Assembly (NCBI GenBank): GCA_031119205.1
Contig: JAVHYF010000034.1
Span: forward strand, 1-42,741
Direction: 5' to 3'
DNA from: Moraxellaceae bacterium
Lineage (GTDB): Bacteria > Pseudomonadota > Gammaproteobacteria > Burkholderiales > Rhodocyclaceae
Length of the DNA: 42,741 bases
Shown here: piece after piece, positions 9,591 to 20,762 of the stretch
Layout of the letters: each line of letters opens with the position of its first letter
Position numbering within the stretch: position 1 is the first letter of the stretch
Notes under the pieces: model-generated
What the model saw: only the letters and a program-made list of their open reading frames with translations
Told to the model about the DNA's origin: nothing
Database searches by the model: none
Translations under genes and position numbers: made by a program

Positions 9591-10007
9591 ATGGCATTCG
9601 GCAGTTTCGACAACAAGGGCAGCAGCGCGCCGGTGGCGGAGATCAACATGGTCCCGCTCATCGACGTGATGCTGGTGCTGCTGGTCATCTTCATCGTCAC
9701 CGCACCGCTGCTCACCCACTCCGTGAAGCTCGACCTCCCGCAGGTCAGCTCACAGGTCAATCAACAGAAGGCAGAGAAGATCGAATTCGCGGTCGACTCG
9801 GCCGGCGTCTTCTACTGGAACGGCGAGCCGGTGGATCGCGCCACCGCCCAGCAGCGCTTCGCTGCCGAAGGCACCAGGCAACCACAGCCGGAAGTGCATC
9901 TGCGCGCCGACCGCGACGTGGCCTACAAGTACGTCGCCGAAGTACTGGCCGACGCCTCCAAGGCCGGGCTCAGCAAGGTGGGCTTCGTCAGCCAGCCCGA
10001 CCAGTAA
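9591..10007 (+). CDS. exbD: ExbD proton-channel subunit
   Basis: 138 residues. One N-terminal membrane helix, about 22-43, contains the essential proton-carrying aspartate, Asp25, in MVPLIDVMLVLLVIF. A periplasmic domain follows, with the HLRADRDVAYKYV strand-helix typical of ExbD/TolR. The ribosome-binding site is CGGAGTA. It is the last gene of tonB-exbB-exbD, closed by a strong terminator. Confidence 0.96.
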   Translation: MAFGSFDNKGSSAPVAEINMVPLIDVMLVLLVIFIVTAPLLTHSVKLDLPQVSSQVNQQKAEKIEFAVDSAGVFYWNGEPVDRATAQQRFAAEGTRQPQPEVHLRADRDVAYKYVAEVLADASKAGLSKVGFVSQPDQ

Positions 10008-10033
10008 GCGAACGACACAGAAGCCGTTGAAAA

Positions 10034-10067
10034 GGGTGGATGGCGCAGGCCATCCACCCTTTTTATT
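10034..10067 (+). terminator. Intrinsic terminator after exbD
   Basis: An 11-bp stem GGGTGGATGGC (10034-10044) / GCCATCCACCC (10049-10059) with a GCAG loop, followed by TTTTTATT. It separates the tonB operon from macA. The next 155 bases to macA hold no recognised gene. Confidence 0.93.
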
Positions 10068-10222
10068 TGCGAGGCCCGCTCCGGGGCTTTCAAGTTGTTA
10101 CATTTCCCGGCTCTGGCTTTACAGGCATTTACGCGCACCCGCCTTCAATTGAAACGCGCGACATAACAAAATCCGGGTCATCGATCCCCGTCGGATCACC
10201 GCCCCATCCGCTTCACCTGCAC

Positions 10223-11967
10223 ATGAACACGAATCCCGTACCGACCCGCCGCAAACGTCGTCTCATTTTCCACCCGGCCTTCATCGCCACGCTGGTGATC
10301 GTCCTCGCGGGCGGCGGCTACTGGGGCTGGAAGAAATTCGCCAACAAAAAGACGCCGCAGGACGAGTACGTCATCGTCCCCGTGCAGCGTGGCGACCTCG
10401 AGGACGCCGTCACCGCCACCGGCACGCTGCAGCCCAAGAACTACGTGGACGTCGGCGCCCAGGTGTCCGGCCAGCTCAAGAAATTCCATGTCGAGGTCGG
10501 CAGTGAAGTACATACCGGCGATCTGCTCGCCGAAATCGACCCGACGGTGTACCGCGCCAAGGTGGACGCCAGCCGCGCCCAGTTGAAGAACCAGCAGGCC
10601 CAGCTGGAAGAGCGCCGCGCCAAGCTGTCGCTCGCCGAGCTGCAGTACAAGCGCCAGCAGAACCTGATCCAGGCCGAGGCCACCACCACCGAATCCGTCC
10701 AGCAGGCCGAAGCAGAGTTGCGATCCGCCCGCGCCCAGCTCGAATCGCTGCGCGCGCAGATCGAGCAGACCGAGTCCAACCTGCGTTCCGACGAAGCCAA
10801 CCTCAACTACGCACAGATCTACGCGCCCATCGACGGCACCGTGGTTTCCATCACCGCGCGCCAGGGCGCTACGCTGAACGCCAACCAGTCGGCACCGGTC
10901 ATCCTGCGCATCGCCGACCTGAGCACGATGACCGTGCAGACCCAGGTGTCGGAAGCCGACGTCAGCCGCCTGCGCAACGGCATGCAGGCCTACTTCACGA
11001 CCCTGGGCAATCCGCAACGCCGCTTCTACGGCAAGCTGACCAAGGTGGAGCCGACGCCCACCGTCACCAACAACGTGGTGCTGTACAACGCGTTGTTCGA
11101 CGTGCCCAACCCCAACCAGGCCCTGATGACGCAGATGACCGCGCAGGTCTATTTCGTCGTCGCCTCGGCGCGCGACGCGCTGCTGGTGCCGATGGGCGCG
11201 CTGAAGACGCAACGCTTCCGCCGCGGTGGTGACGCGCAGTCCGAACCGGCCGCGCAGGAGCCAGGCTCCACCCCGGGCACTACTGCAGCGCCGGCCCGCA
11301 ACGAAAATGTGGAACGTCCACGTCGTAACCAGAACGCGGAAGCACCCGGTTCCGAGCGCCCGGTCGCAGTCACCAGTTCTGACACCGCACGTCCCGCCGC
11401 GCCGGAAGCCGGCACCGAGGAACGCCCGCACCGCCGCATGCGTGAAGGCCAGAGCGGGCCGGAAGGCATGCCACCGCGTGCTGACCTGTCGCCCGAAGAA
11501 ATGCAGGCACGCCGCGCGGCCTTCCAGCAACGCATGGCCGAACGTGAAGCCGGCAACGGAGAAGCTCGCCCGCCACGCAGCAACGGCGAACGTGCCGAGC
11601 GCAACAACGAACGCGGCCCCAACGCCAACCGCGTCTCGCAGAACAACGACGGGAGTGCCCAGCCGCGCCGCCGCCCCGCAAACGCCAACGGCGCGGCGCA
11701 GGGCGCGGCTGCCGCCAACCCCGTGCCGCGCACCCGCAAGGCCAAGGTGCAGGTCATCGACGAGGCCACCGGTAAGATCGAGGAACGCGAGATCACCATC
11801 GGTGCCACCAACCGCATCCAGGCCGAAGTCATCGATGGCCTGAAGGAAGGCGAGACTGTCATCGCCGGCAAGCGCGCCGATCCGGCCACCAACCGCGGCG
11901 GCCAGCAAGGCCAGGGCAACCAGCAGCAGAACCGTCCGTCCGGCCCGCCGATGGGTATGCCGCGCCT

Positions 11968-11971
<4 letters not shown>
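10223..11971 (+). CDS. macA: MacA-like periplasmic adaptor with a long Arg/Asn/Pro-rich insert
   Basis: 582 residues, far longer than E. coli MacA (about 370). The N-terminus has one membrane helix (about 16-36, [20 protein letters not shown]). The barrel-sandwich hybrid domain ([14 protein letters not shown]) and alpha-helical hairpin coiled coil (about 110-190) follow, then the beta-barrel ([16 protein letters not shown]). Between VPMGALK (about 323) and the terminal domain ([20 protein letters not shown], about 510) lies about 170 residues of low-complexity sequence rich in R, N, E, P and A, probably disordered. A Gln/Asn/Gly-rich tail ends the protein. MacA joins MacB to an outer-membrane channel and stimulates its ATPase. 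The start is the ATG after the terminator region; the Shine-Dalgarno is weak. The stop overlaps the macB start by 4 bases. Confidence 0.9.
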
Positions 11972-13968
<1,997 letters not shown>

Positions 13969-14001
13969 TGGCCGACCGAACAAAGCCGAGTGACCAGTGA
14001 C

Positions 14002-15426
14002 ATGAGCACACGCAACAACCGACAAGAAATGCATTCGACATTCATCAAGCCCCTGTGCCTGGCGGTCCTGCTGACGCTGACCGCCTGCGGCACCGTCGTC
14101 CCGCTGCGCCCGCAGGTGGACATGCCCACCCAGTGGAGCGATCAGGGCCAGCAGGTTGCGGCCCTCGCGGTCGACCCGGACTGGTGGCAGAACTTCGGTT
14201 CCGGCGAACTCAGCGAGCTGGTCCGTGAAGCGCTGAGCAACAGCCCCGACATCAAGGTGTCCGTCCAGCGCGTACGCCAGGCCGAGCTCGCCATGAACAA
14301 CGCCGGCGCCGCGCAGCTACCTTCGCTCAACGCCAGCGGCGGCACCAACTGGCGACGCAGCTTCCCCTCCGGTGGCGGCGGGGGCACCGACAGCGAAGGC
14401 AGTTCGCTCAGTCTGGGCGCCAGCTACGAGATCGACCTGTGGGGCCGCGTGGCCGCGCAGACCGATGCGGCGACCGCGAACTTCGATGCCAGCCGCTTCG
14501 ACCAGCAGACCGCGCGCCTGACGCTGGCCTCCAGCGTGGCCAACGCCTACTTCCAGGTCGTGGGCCTGCGCACCCGCATCGCGTACACACGCGAGAGCCT
14601 GGCGATCGCCGAGAAGGTGATGACCGTGGTGAATGCGCGCTACCGCAATGGCGTCGCGTCGTCGCTGGACGTCGCCCGTCAGGAGAACGCCGTCATCTCG
14701 GCGCGCTCCGCCTTGCTGCCGCTGGAGCAACAGGAACGTCAGGCGCTCACCGCGCTGGCCTTGTTGCTGGGCCGCACACCCGGCACGGTTCAGATCGGCG
14801 CCCGCGAACTGATGCCACTGACCGTGCCGCAAGTAGGTGCCGGCCTGCCGTCCGACCTCCTGACACGCCGCCCGGACCTCGCCAGCCAGGAGGCCAGCCT
14901 GCGTGCGGCCAACGCCAACATCGAGGCCGCGCGCGCAGCGCTGCTGCCCTCGCTGTCGCTGACCGGCTCCGCCGGCATCTCTACCAACAACCTGTTGTCA
15001 CTGGCGAGCCCCGCCGGCAGCGTGGGGTTGGGCCTGGGCATCACGCAGTCGATCTTCGACGGCGGCCGCCTGCGCAATCAGGTGTCCATCACCGAATCAC
15101 GCCGCATCGAGCTGGTGGAGAACTACCGCAAGGCCATCCTCACCGCACTGAAAGAGGTAGAGGACGCGCTCGGCAGCGTAGACCGCACTGCGCGCCAGGA
15201 AGCGCTGCAGGAGCAATCCCGCCAGCGCTCCGCCCGTGCGCTGGAACTGGGCCTGCTGCGTTACAAGGAAGGCGCAGACGACTTGCTGTCCGTGCTCGAA
15301 TCCCAGCGCAGCCTGTTCCAGGCCCAGGACAGCCTCGCCCAGCTACGCCAGAACCGGCTGACCACCGCGGTCGACCTGTACAAGGCGCTCGGCGGCGGCT
15401 GGGACGGCAGCCAGCCGCCGCAGTAG
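14002..15426 (+). CDS. NodT/OprM-family outer-membrane efflux lipoprotein
   Basis: 474 residues from ATG 14002. Starts at GTG 13990 or ATG 14029 are also possible; the last gives the most compact lipoprotein signal, and none has a good Shine-Dalgarno. The lipobox is LTAC (Cys29 from 14002). Two OEP repeats are visible, with the family motifs DPDWWQNFG, SYEIDLWGRV, the ARYRNGVASSLDV helix, and LLTRRPDLASQEASLRAANANI. The family forms trimeric TolC-like channels. It lies 33 bases after macB, so this operon supplies its own outer-membrane channel rather than depending on a TolC encoded elsewhere. Confidence 0.93.
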   Translation: MSTRNNRQEMHSTFIKPLCLAVLLTLTACGTVVPLRPQVDMPTQWSDQGQQVAALAVDPDWWQNFGSGELSELVREALSNSPDIKVSVQRVRQAELAMNNAGAAQLPSLNASGGTNWRRSFPSGGGGGTDSEGSSLSLGASYEIDLWGRVAAQTDAATANFDASRFDQQTARLTLASSVANAYFQVVGLRTRIAYTRESLAIAEKVMTVVNARYRNGVASSLDVARQENAVISARSALLPLEQQERQALTALALLLGRTPGTVQIGARELMPLTVPQVGAGLPSDLLTRRPDLASQEASLRAANANIEAARAALLPSLSLTGSAGISTNNLLSLASPAGSVGLGLGITQSIFDGGRLRNQVSITESRRIELVENYRKAILTALKEVEDALGSVDRTARQEALQEQSRQRSARALELGLLRYKEGADDLLSVLESQRSLFQAQDSLAQLRQNRLTTAVDLYKALGGGWDGSQPPQ

Positions 15427-15760
15427 CACGTCAGGGGCGACTGGCGCATCCGCTCGCAGCCCCGGAGCAGAGGGCTGTCGCGTACCTGCCCCTGGGCTTC
15501 GGCCCACCAAACAGTCGGAACCGGACCGGACGCTCGCCCCCTCCTTGGCCCAAGGTCGCGGCGCCCGGCACGGGCACGCCTGCAAAGCGGCCCCCTGGCC
15601 GCGTCGCTAGCCGATGCCCGTGGCCAACCTGTCTCAGCTGTCCATCCCGCTGACGGAAGCCGCGCGCCACCGTGCGGATGCCCCGAGACTCATGCATTGA
15701 CCGAAAGGGTCGGCGCCCAAGCGACCGCCCGCGACGGTTGACCTTGCTCAATGAATTATG
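15427..15760. other. Non-coding stretch after the macAB operon
   Basis: About 330 GC-rich bases with no convincing gene on either strand. Open frames here lack ribosome-binding sites and recognisable motifs, and there is no clear terminator with a T-tract. The AT content rises sharply from about 15750, where the receptor promoter begins. Confidence 0.5.
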
Positions 15761-15762
15761 CG

Positions 15763-15781
15763 AATAACGTTAATTCTCATT
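15763..15781. promoter_or_regulatory. Candidate Fur site upstream of the first siderophore receptor
   Basis: AATAACGTTAATTCTCATT, followed by TTCATT. The right half (ATTCTCA) is good and the left half is poor in the 7-1-7 register. It sits in an AT-rich island 85-103 bases upstream of the TTG start, where a Fur operator is expected. Confidence 0.55.
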
Positions 15782-15819
15782 TTCATTTGCAACTAAGTAT
15801 TAACGGCGCCAGTCCTCTC

Positions 15820-15841
15820 GCTACCGGGAATTCCCGGTAGC
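15820..15841. repeat. Perfect 22-bp palindrome in the receptor 5' leader
   Basis: GCTACCGGGAA followed immediately by its exact reverse complement. It ends 11 bases before the GGAGGAAA ribosome-binding site (15852-15859). It could be a DNA operator or, in RNA, a leader stem. Not followed by T residues, so not an ordinary terminator. Confidence 0.75.
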
Positions 15842-15865
15842 TATGTCTCATGGAGGAAAGTCGTT

Positions 15866-18022
15866 TTGTCTCATCGTTTGCCCCCCAGCCACGGCAGCGT
15901 CGGTCTGCGCAAGACTGCCATCGCCCTGTCTATTGCCGCCCTGCCTGCCGCCGCATTCGCACAGGCTGTCGCCCCGGAGGAGAAGCAACTGGAGGCCGTC
16001 GTGGTGACGGCCTCGGGCTTCGAACAGACCGTCAAGGAAGCGCCCGCGTCCATCACCGTCATCTCGCGCGAGCAGCTTGAAGAAAAGCGCGCCAGCAATC
16101 TCACCCAGGTGCTCGAAGATGTCGAAGGCATCGACGTCGGGGACTCGGCGGGCAAGACCGGCGGCCTCAACATCAGCATCCGTGGCATGCCGAGCGACTA
16201 CACCCTGGTACTGATCGACGGACGACGTCAGAACACGGCAGGCAGCATCACGCCGAACGGCTTCGGCGAGACCTCCACGAGTTTCATGCCGCCGGTGGCC
16301 TCCATCGAGCGCATCGAGATCATCCGCGGTCCGATGTCCACGCTGTACGGATCGGACGCGATGGGCGGCGTCATCAACATCATCACCCGCAAGGTTGCCA
16401 AGACCTGGGGCGGCTCCGTCACCCTGGAAGGAACCCTCCAGGGCAACGAGGAGTTCGGCAACAGCGGCAAGGTGGAAGCCTATGTCAGCGGCCCGCTGAA
16501 AGCCGATCTCCTCGGCCTTGCGCTGCGCGCCAGCAACTTCCAGCGCGAAGCCTCCGACCTGCAGGCGACCGGTGACGCCGGCGACGAGACGATCAGCAAG
16601 CGCGGCCCCAGCCCGGTGGAAGGCCGCATCTCCACCTTCGGCGCTCGTCTCAGCCTGACGCCCAACAAACAGCACGACCTGTGGCTGGATGCCGACACGA
16701 CACGCCAGAGCTACGACAACTCCGCGAACCAGCTCGGCACCGCCACCGTCCAGGGTGGGTACACCGGCAAGCAGGAGTTCAACCAGAGCGCCTACGTGCT
16801 GGGCTACACCGGCCGGCTGGGTTTCGGTGTGCTGGATGCCAGCTACATGCACAACACCCGCGAGACCCTGGGGCGCACGATTCCGCCGGGCACGCCCGGC
16901 AAGGTCGCGGGCACGCCGCGCACGCTGGAATCGACGAACCAGATCCTTGATACCAAGCTGGTCTCCAGCTTCGGCAGCCACGTACTCACCGTCGGCGGCC
17001 AGTACACGGACGCAGAGATGACGGACGCCGTCGCCCCCGCCCCCTACACCTCCGAACAATGGGCCCTGTTCGTGGAAGACGAATGGCGCCTGGTCGACAG
17101 CTTCGCGCTGACGCTGGGCCTGCGTCACGATGACCACAGCGCGTTCGGTGGCCACACCAGTCCGCGCATCTACGGCGTGTGGAGCCTCACCGATCGCTGG
17201 ACGATCAAGGGCGGCGTCAGCCAGGGTTACCGGACACCCAACCTCGAGCAACTGGCCGATGGCATCAACGGCTTCACCAACCAGGGCCGCAACCCGTCCA
17301 TCGGCACGCCCTCCCTCAAGCCCGAGACCAGCACGACCACCGAGCTGGGCACGATCTTCGACAATCACGCCGGGCTGCTCGTCGGCGCGACGGTCTTCAA
17401 CAACAAGTTCAAGGACAAGATCGCTTCGGGCGAACCGCTGCTGAACTGCAGCTTCGCCGGCTCTCCGAACCGGCCGGACTGTGTCGACTATGGCAACTGG
17501 CCGACCGTCGACACCTTCAGCCAACGCGTCAACGTGGACGAAGCCGTCACCCGCGGCCTGGAACTCACCACGCGCATCCCGCTGGCCACCCGCTGGTCAC
17601 TGTCCGGCAACTACACCTACACGGAAAGCGAACAGAAGAGTGGCGCCAACCGTGGCGACCCGCTGGGCAACACCCCTCGCCATATGCTGAACGCCAGCCT
17701 GCGGTGGACGGTCGATGAAGCCTTCAGCACCTGGCTGCGCACCGAGTACCGCAGCAAGCGCCATCGCTCGGCCGGCAATGCCAAGACCGCACTCGGCGAC
17801 TACAAGGCCTACACCGTGTTCCACCTGGGCGCCAGCTATAAGGCCTCGTCGAACGTGACGCTCAATGCCACGATCTACAACCTGCTGGACAAGGACTTCC
17901 TGAAGTACGGCTCTTACGCCGACCCGACGGCTACGAATCCATCCCAGGTCAGCTACACCAACCTGTACAACAACATGCAGGAAGGTCGCCGCCTGTGGTT
18001 GTCCGCGAACATCAGCTTCTGA
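15866..18022 (+). CDS. TonB-dependent siderophore receptor (FepA/CirA-like)
   Basis: 718 residues. The start is TTG at 15866, supported by GGAGGAAA six bases upstream and a signal peptide ending ALPAAAFAQ. A TonB-box-like stretch (LEAVVVTASG) precedes the plug domain (about 50-160: SIRGMPSDYTLVLIDGRRQN, IERIEIIRGPMSTLYGSDAMGGVINIITRK), then a 22-strand barrel ending NISF. Plug and barrel match the FepA/CirA/IrgA branch that takes up catecholate or linear siderophores, though the ligand is not proven. An island with a Fur-like site precedes it. The fiu-like receptor follows after 265 bases with its own Fur box, so the two are separate transcription units. Confidence 0.92.
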   Translation: MSHRLPPSHGSVGLRKTAIALSIAALPAAAFAQAVAPEEKQLEAVVVTASGFEQTVKEAPASITVISREQLEEKRASNLTQVLEDVEGIDVGDSAGKTGGLNISIRGMPSDYTLVLIDGRRQNTAGSITPNGFGETSTSFMPPVASIERIEIIRGPMSTLYGSDAMGGVINIITRKVAKTWGGSVTLEGTLQGNEEFGNSGKVEAYVSGPLKADLLGLALRASNFQREASDLQATGDAGDETISKRGPSPVEGRISTFGARLSLTPNKQHDLWLDADTTRQSYDNSANQLGTATVQGGYTGKQEFNQSAYVLGYTGRLGFGVLDASYMHNTRETLGRTIPPGTPGKVAGTPRTLESTNQILDTKLVSSFGSHVLTVGGQYTDAEMTDAVAPAPYTSEQWALFVEDEWRLVDSFALTLGLRHDDHSAFGGHTSPRIYGVWSLTDRWTIKGGVSQGYRTPNLEQLADGINGFTNQGRNPSIGTPSLKPETSTTTELGTIFDNHAGLLVGATVFNNKFKDKIASGEPLLNCSFAGSPNRPDCVDYGNWPTVDTFSQRVNVDEAVTRGLELTTRIPLATRWSLSGNYTYTESEQKSGANRGDPLGNTPRHMLNASLRWTVDEAFSTWLRTEYRSKRHRSAGNAKTALGDYKAYTVFHLGASYKASSNVTLNATIYNLLDKDFLKYGSYADPTATNPSQVSYTNLYNNMQEGRRLWLSANISF

Positions 18023-18071
18023 GCCCCACCCCCTGACTCAGGAAGAGCCCACTCTCCCTGGATTGCGGCAA

Positions 18072-18111
18072 ACACGGCCGCCCTACGACCAAGGTTGTAA
18101 GGCGGCCGTGT
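18072..18111 (+). terminator. Possible terminator hairpin after the first receptor
   Basis: ACACGGCCGCC (18072-18082) pairs with GGCGGCCGTGT (18101-18111) over an 18-base loop. Only CGCGTTT follows, so the T-tract is weak and the element may need Rho or act as an RNA stabiliser. Confidence 0.55.
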
Positions 18112-18185
18112 CGCGTTTACACCACAGCACTTTCTTTACATTCGTAAAGATTCTCATTTACTTGTAAGAATTGATTGCCGTCAAA

Positions 18186-18204
18186 AATGAGAATAATTAT
18201 CATT
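18186..18204. promoter_or_regulatory. Fur box upstream of the Fiu-like receptor
   Basis: AATGAGAATAATTATCATT matches 13 of 14 positions of TGATAATnATTATCA. It is the best Fur site in the window, 84 bases upstream of the start. A further ATTCTCATTTAC element at about 18149-18160 may extend the operator. Confidence 0.93.
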
Positions 18205-18287
18205 GCTCTTCGTAGAATCTATGGCTCCTGCTGGCGTCCTCACAGGCAAAAAGCAGATTTATCAGTAGTTTACGGAGAGATAAGAAC

Positions 18288-20606
18288 ATGGCTCACATCA
18301 CCAGCCGCAAGCACACGGTCGCGGCTGCCCCCCAACTGAAGAACGCTGCCCTGGGCCTGATGATCGCTGCCCTGCCCGCCGCTGCCCTTGCCCAGAACAC
18401 CACCCCGGCCGCTCCGGCTGCGGCACCGAAGGCCGAGCAGCAGTTGGCCCCGGTCACTGTGCGCGGCTCGTCGGAATCCGACATCAAGGCCACCACGTCC
18501 GCCTCGCCGAAGGCGACCGCCCCGCTAATCGACACCCCGCAGACCATCACTGTCGTCAAGAAGGAACTGCTGGACCAGCAAGGTGCGATCACCCTGCAGG
18601 ACGCCCTGCGCAACACCCCGGGCGTCACGCTGCTGCTGGGCGAAGGCGGTAACAGCAACACCAAGGACAACATCTTCATGCGCGGTTTCGACACCTCGGG
18701 CAGCATCTACTCCGACGGTGTGCGTGACCTCGGCGGCTATGTCCGCGACATGTTCAACATCGAACAGGTCGAAGTCGTGAAAGGCTCGTCCGGTTCCGAC
18801 TACGGCCGAGGCGCCCCGTCCGGCTCGATCAACACCGTGTCGAAAGCCCCACGCGCCGAGAATTTCCAGGCGGGCTCCGCAGCGGTCGGCACCGCCGATC
18901 AGTACCGTGTCACCGGCGACATCAACCAGCAGATCGGCGCCAACGCCGCCGTGCGCCTGAACCTGATGGGTCAGAGCATGGGCGTCGCCGGCCGCGACGA
19001 AGTGAAGAACGAAGGCTGGGGCATTGCGCCGTCCGTTGCCTTCGGCCTGGGCACACCGACCCGCTTCACCCTCTCCTACCTGCATGCGGAACAGGACAAC
19101 GTGCCGGATGGTGGCGTCCCCACCGTGGGCCTGGATGGCTACCGCAACGCGGCAGGCGTGCGTGCTTCCAGGGTTGATCCGAACAATTTCTACGGCTCAA
19201 CGAGCGATTACGCCAAGGTCCAGGCAGACCAGCTGACCCTGCTGCTTGAACACGATCTCGGGCCACGCACGACGCTGCGTAACACGACCCGTGCTGGCCG
19301 TTCCGTGCTTGATCAATTGGTGACCGGTCCGTCTGCCGTTGTTTCGGATGGCAGTGGCGCCAGCGCAGTTTTCCGCCTGAACCCTGCCACGTGGGAAGCC
19401 TCCCGCTCGCGTCAACTGCGCTGGCAGGAGAACATCATCATTACCAACCAGACCAATGTGAATTCCGTGTTCAACATTGGCAGCATGGAGAATACGCTCA
19501 GCACAGGCGTGGAGTTCATTTACGAAGAGCAAACCACGCGTGGCCTGACCGGCGCCGGCGTACATCGGTCCCCCGGGGCGACGGGTAGCCCCAATGACAG
19601 CCGGACCAACCTCTGGAATCCCCGCGCCAATGACCCCGTGACCGGCATGAACGTGAGCCGCACGGGTGTCGACAGCAAGGGCGACACTTTCACAGTCGCT
19701 CTGTACGCCTTCGACACGCTGAAGATCACCGATCGCTGGCAAGTGAATGGCGGTCTGCGCTTCGACCGCTTCACCACCAGCAACACCAACGTCGGGATCT
19801 CCGGCACGCCGGCAGTCACCACGGTAACCAACATCAGCGGCTCCGACACCCTGCTGACCTGGAAGGCCGGCGTGCTGTTCAAGCCAGCCGCCAATGGCAG
19901 CGTGTACCTGTCGACCGCAACGTCACAACAACCCCCGGGGGGTAGCAGCTTCGCACTGAGCACCGCGACGACGGGCAACGGTGCAATCAATAATCCCTCC
20001 ATGGATCCCAGCAAGGCCACCACGCATGAACTGGGCACCAAGTGGGATCTGTTTGGCGACAAGCTGGCGCTGACTGCCGCGATCTACAACACCGAAGTCA
20101 CCAACGACACCAGCGTCGACATCAACGGTGTTGCCACCCAGTACGGCAAGAAAACGGTCAAGGGCGTGGAGCTGGGCGCGGTCGGCTACATCACCAACAA
20201 CTGGTCGGTGAGCACCGGTCTGGCCCACATGAAGACCGACGTGGAAGAAGGCTCGGCCGGCCAACAGGGTGCCAACCTGAACTGGTCGCCGGAGTGGAGC
20301 TTCACGGCCTGGACGACCTACCGCCTGCCGTTCAACATCACCATCGGTGGCGGCGCCCGCTACATGGACTCCACGTCGCGCTCGGTGTCCAACAGTGTCA
20401 CCTCCACCACCAACATGGCCTACACGGAAGAGTACTGGGTGTTCGACGCGTATGCCGCTTACGCGGTGAACCGCAACCTCACCCTGCAACTCAACCTGTA
20501 CAACCTGGCTGACGAGCGTTACATCGCCAACCTGAACAACAACGGTGGTCGTTACACCCCGGGGGCTGGTCGTTCCGCACTGCTGACTGCCAACGTCAAG
20601 TTCTGA
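18288..20606 (+). CDS. TonB-dependent catecholate siderophore receptor, Fiu/PiuA-like
   Basis: 772 residues. GGAG lies upstream of the ATG and a signal peptide ends AALPAAALAQ. An Ala/Pro-rich linker leads to LAPVTVRGS, then a plug with PLIDTPQTITVVKKELLDQQ, the RGFDTSGSIYSDGVRD block and VEVVKGSSGSDYGRGAPSGSINTVSK. The barrel ends YNLADERYIANLNNNGGRY and a terminal Phe (TANVKF). This is the TIGR01783 siderophore-receptor style, closest to Fiu/PiuA, which import monomeric catechol-iron and admit catechol-cephalosporins. The next gene encodes the PiuC/YbiX dioxygenase that accompanies Fiu/PiuA in E. coli and Pseudomonas, which supports the call. It has the strongest Fur box in the window. Confidence 0.92.
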   Translation: MAHITSRKHTVAAAPQLKNAALGLMIAALPAAALAQNTTPAAPAAAPKAEQQLAPVTVRGSSESDIKATTSASPKATAPLIDTPQTITVVKKELLDQQGAITLQDALRNTPGVTLLLGEGGNSNTKDNIFMRGFDTSGSIYSDGVRDLGGYVRDMFNIEQVEVVKGSSGSDYGRGAPSGSINTVSKAPRAENFQAGSAAVGTADQYRVTGDINQQIGANAAVRLNLMGQSMGVAGRDEVKNEGWGIAPSVAFGLGTPTRFTLSYLHAEQDNVPDGGVPTVGLDGYRNAAGVRASRVDPNNFYGSTSDYAKVQADQLTLLLEHDLGPRTTLRNTTRAGRSVLDQLVTGPSAVVSDGSGASAVFRLNPATWEASRSRQLRWQENIIITNQTNVNSVFNIGSMENTLSTGVEFIYEEQTTRGLTGAGVHRSPGATGSPNDSRTNLWNPRANDPVTGMNVSRTGVDSKGDTFTVALYAFDTLKITDRWQVNGGLRFDRFTTSNTNVGISGTPAVTTVTNISGSDTLLTWKAGVLFKPAANGSVYLSTATSQQPPGGSSFALSTATTGNGAINNPSMDPSKATTHELGTKWDLFGDKLALTAAIYNTEVTNDTSVDINGVATQYGKKTVKGVELGAVGYITNNWSVSTGLAHMKTDVEEGSAGQQGANLNWSPEWSFTAWTTYRLPFNITIGGGARYMDSTSRSVSNSVTSTTNMAYTEEYWVFDAYAAYAVNRNLTLQLNLYNLADERYIANLNNNGGRYTPGAGRSALLTANVKF

Positions 20607-20643
20607 TCGCTCTCCTCACGGTCGCCCCTTCGGGGGTTACCCG

Positions 20644-20678
20644 ACAGCCTCTCCTCCGGGAGAGGCTGTTTGTTTTTT
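20644..20678 (+). terminator. Intrinsic terminator between the Fiu-like receptor and piuC
   Basis: An 11-bp stem ACAGCCTCTCC (20644-20654) / GGAGAGGCTGT (20659-20669) with loop TCCG, followed by TTTGTTTTTT. It is strong, so piuC would be expressed mainly by read-through or its own promoter. Confidence 0.92.
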
Positions 20679-20762
20679 GGCAATGCGGAAGCACTGGAAT
20701 TCAGGCACGATCGGCGCGACGCCCGGTTCCGGGCCGCGCTTCTTCATCAGGACAGACGAATC

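Noticed and set aside
15431-15751. Minus-strand open frame in the gap after the macAB operon
   Set aside because: Arg/Gly-rich, no start signals or family pattern; kept as non-coding.
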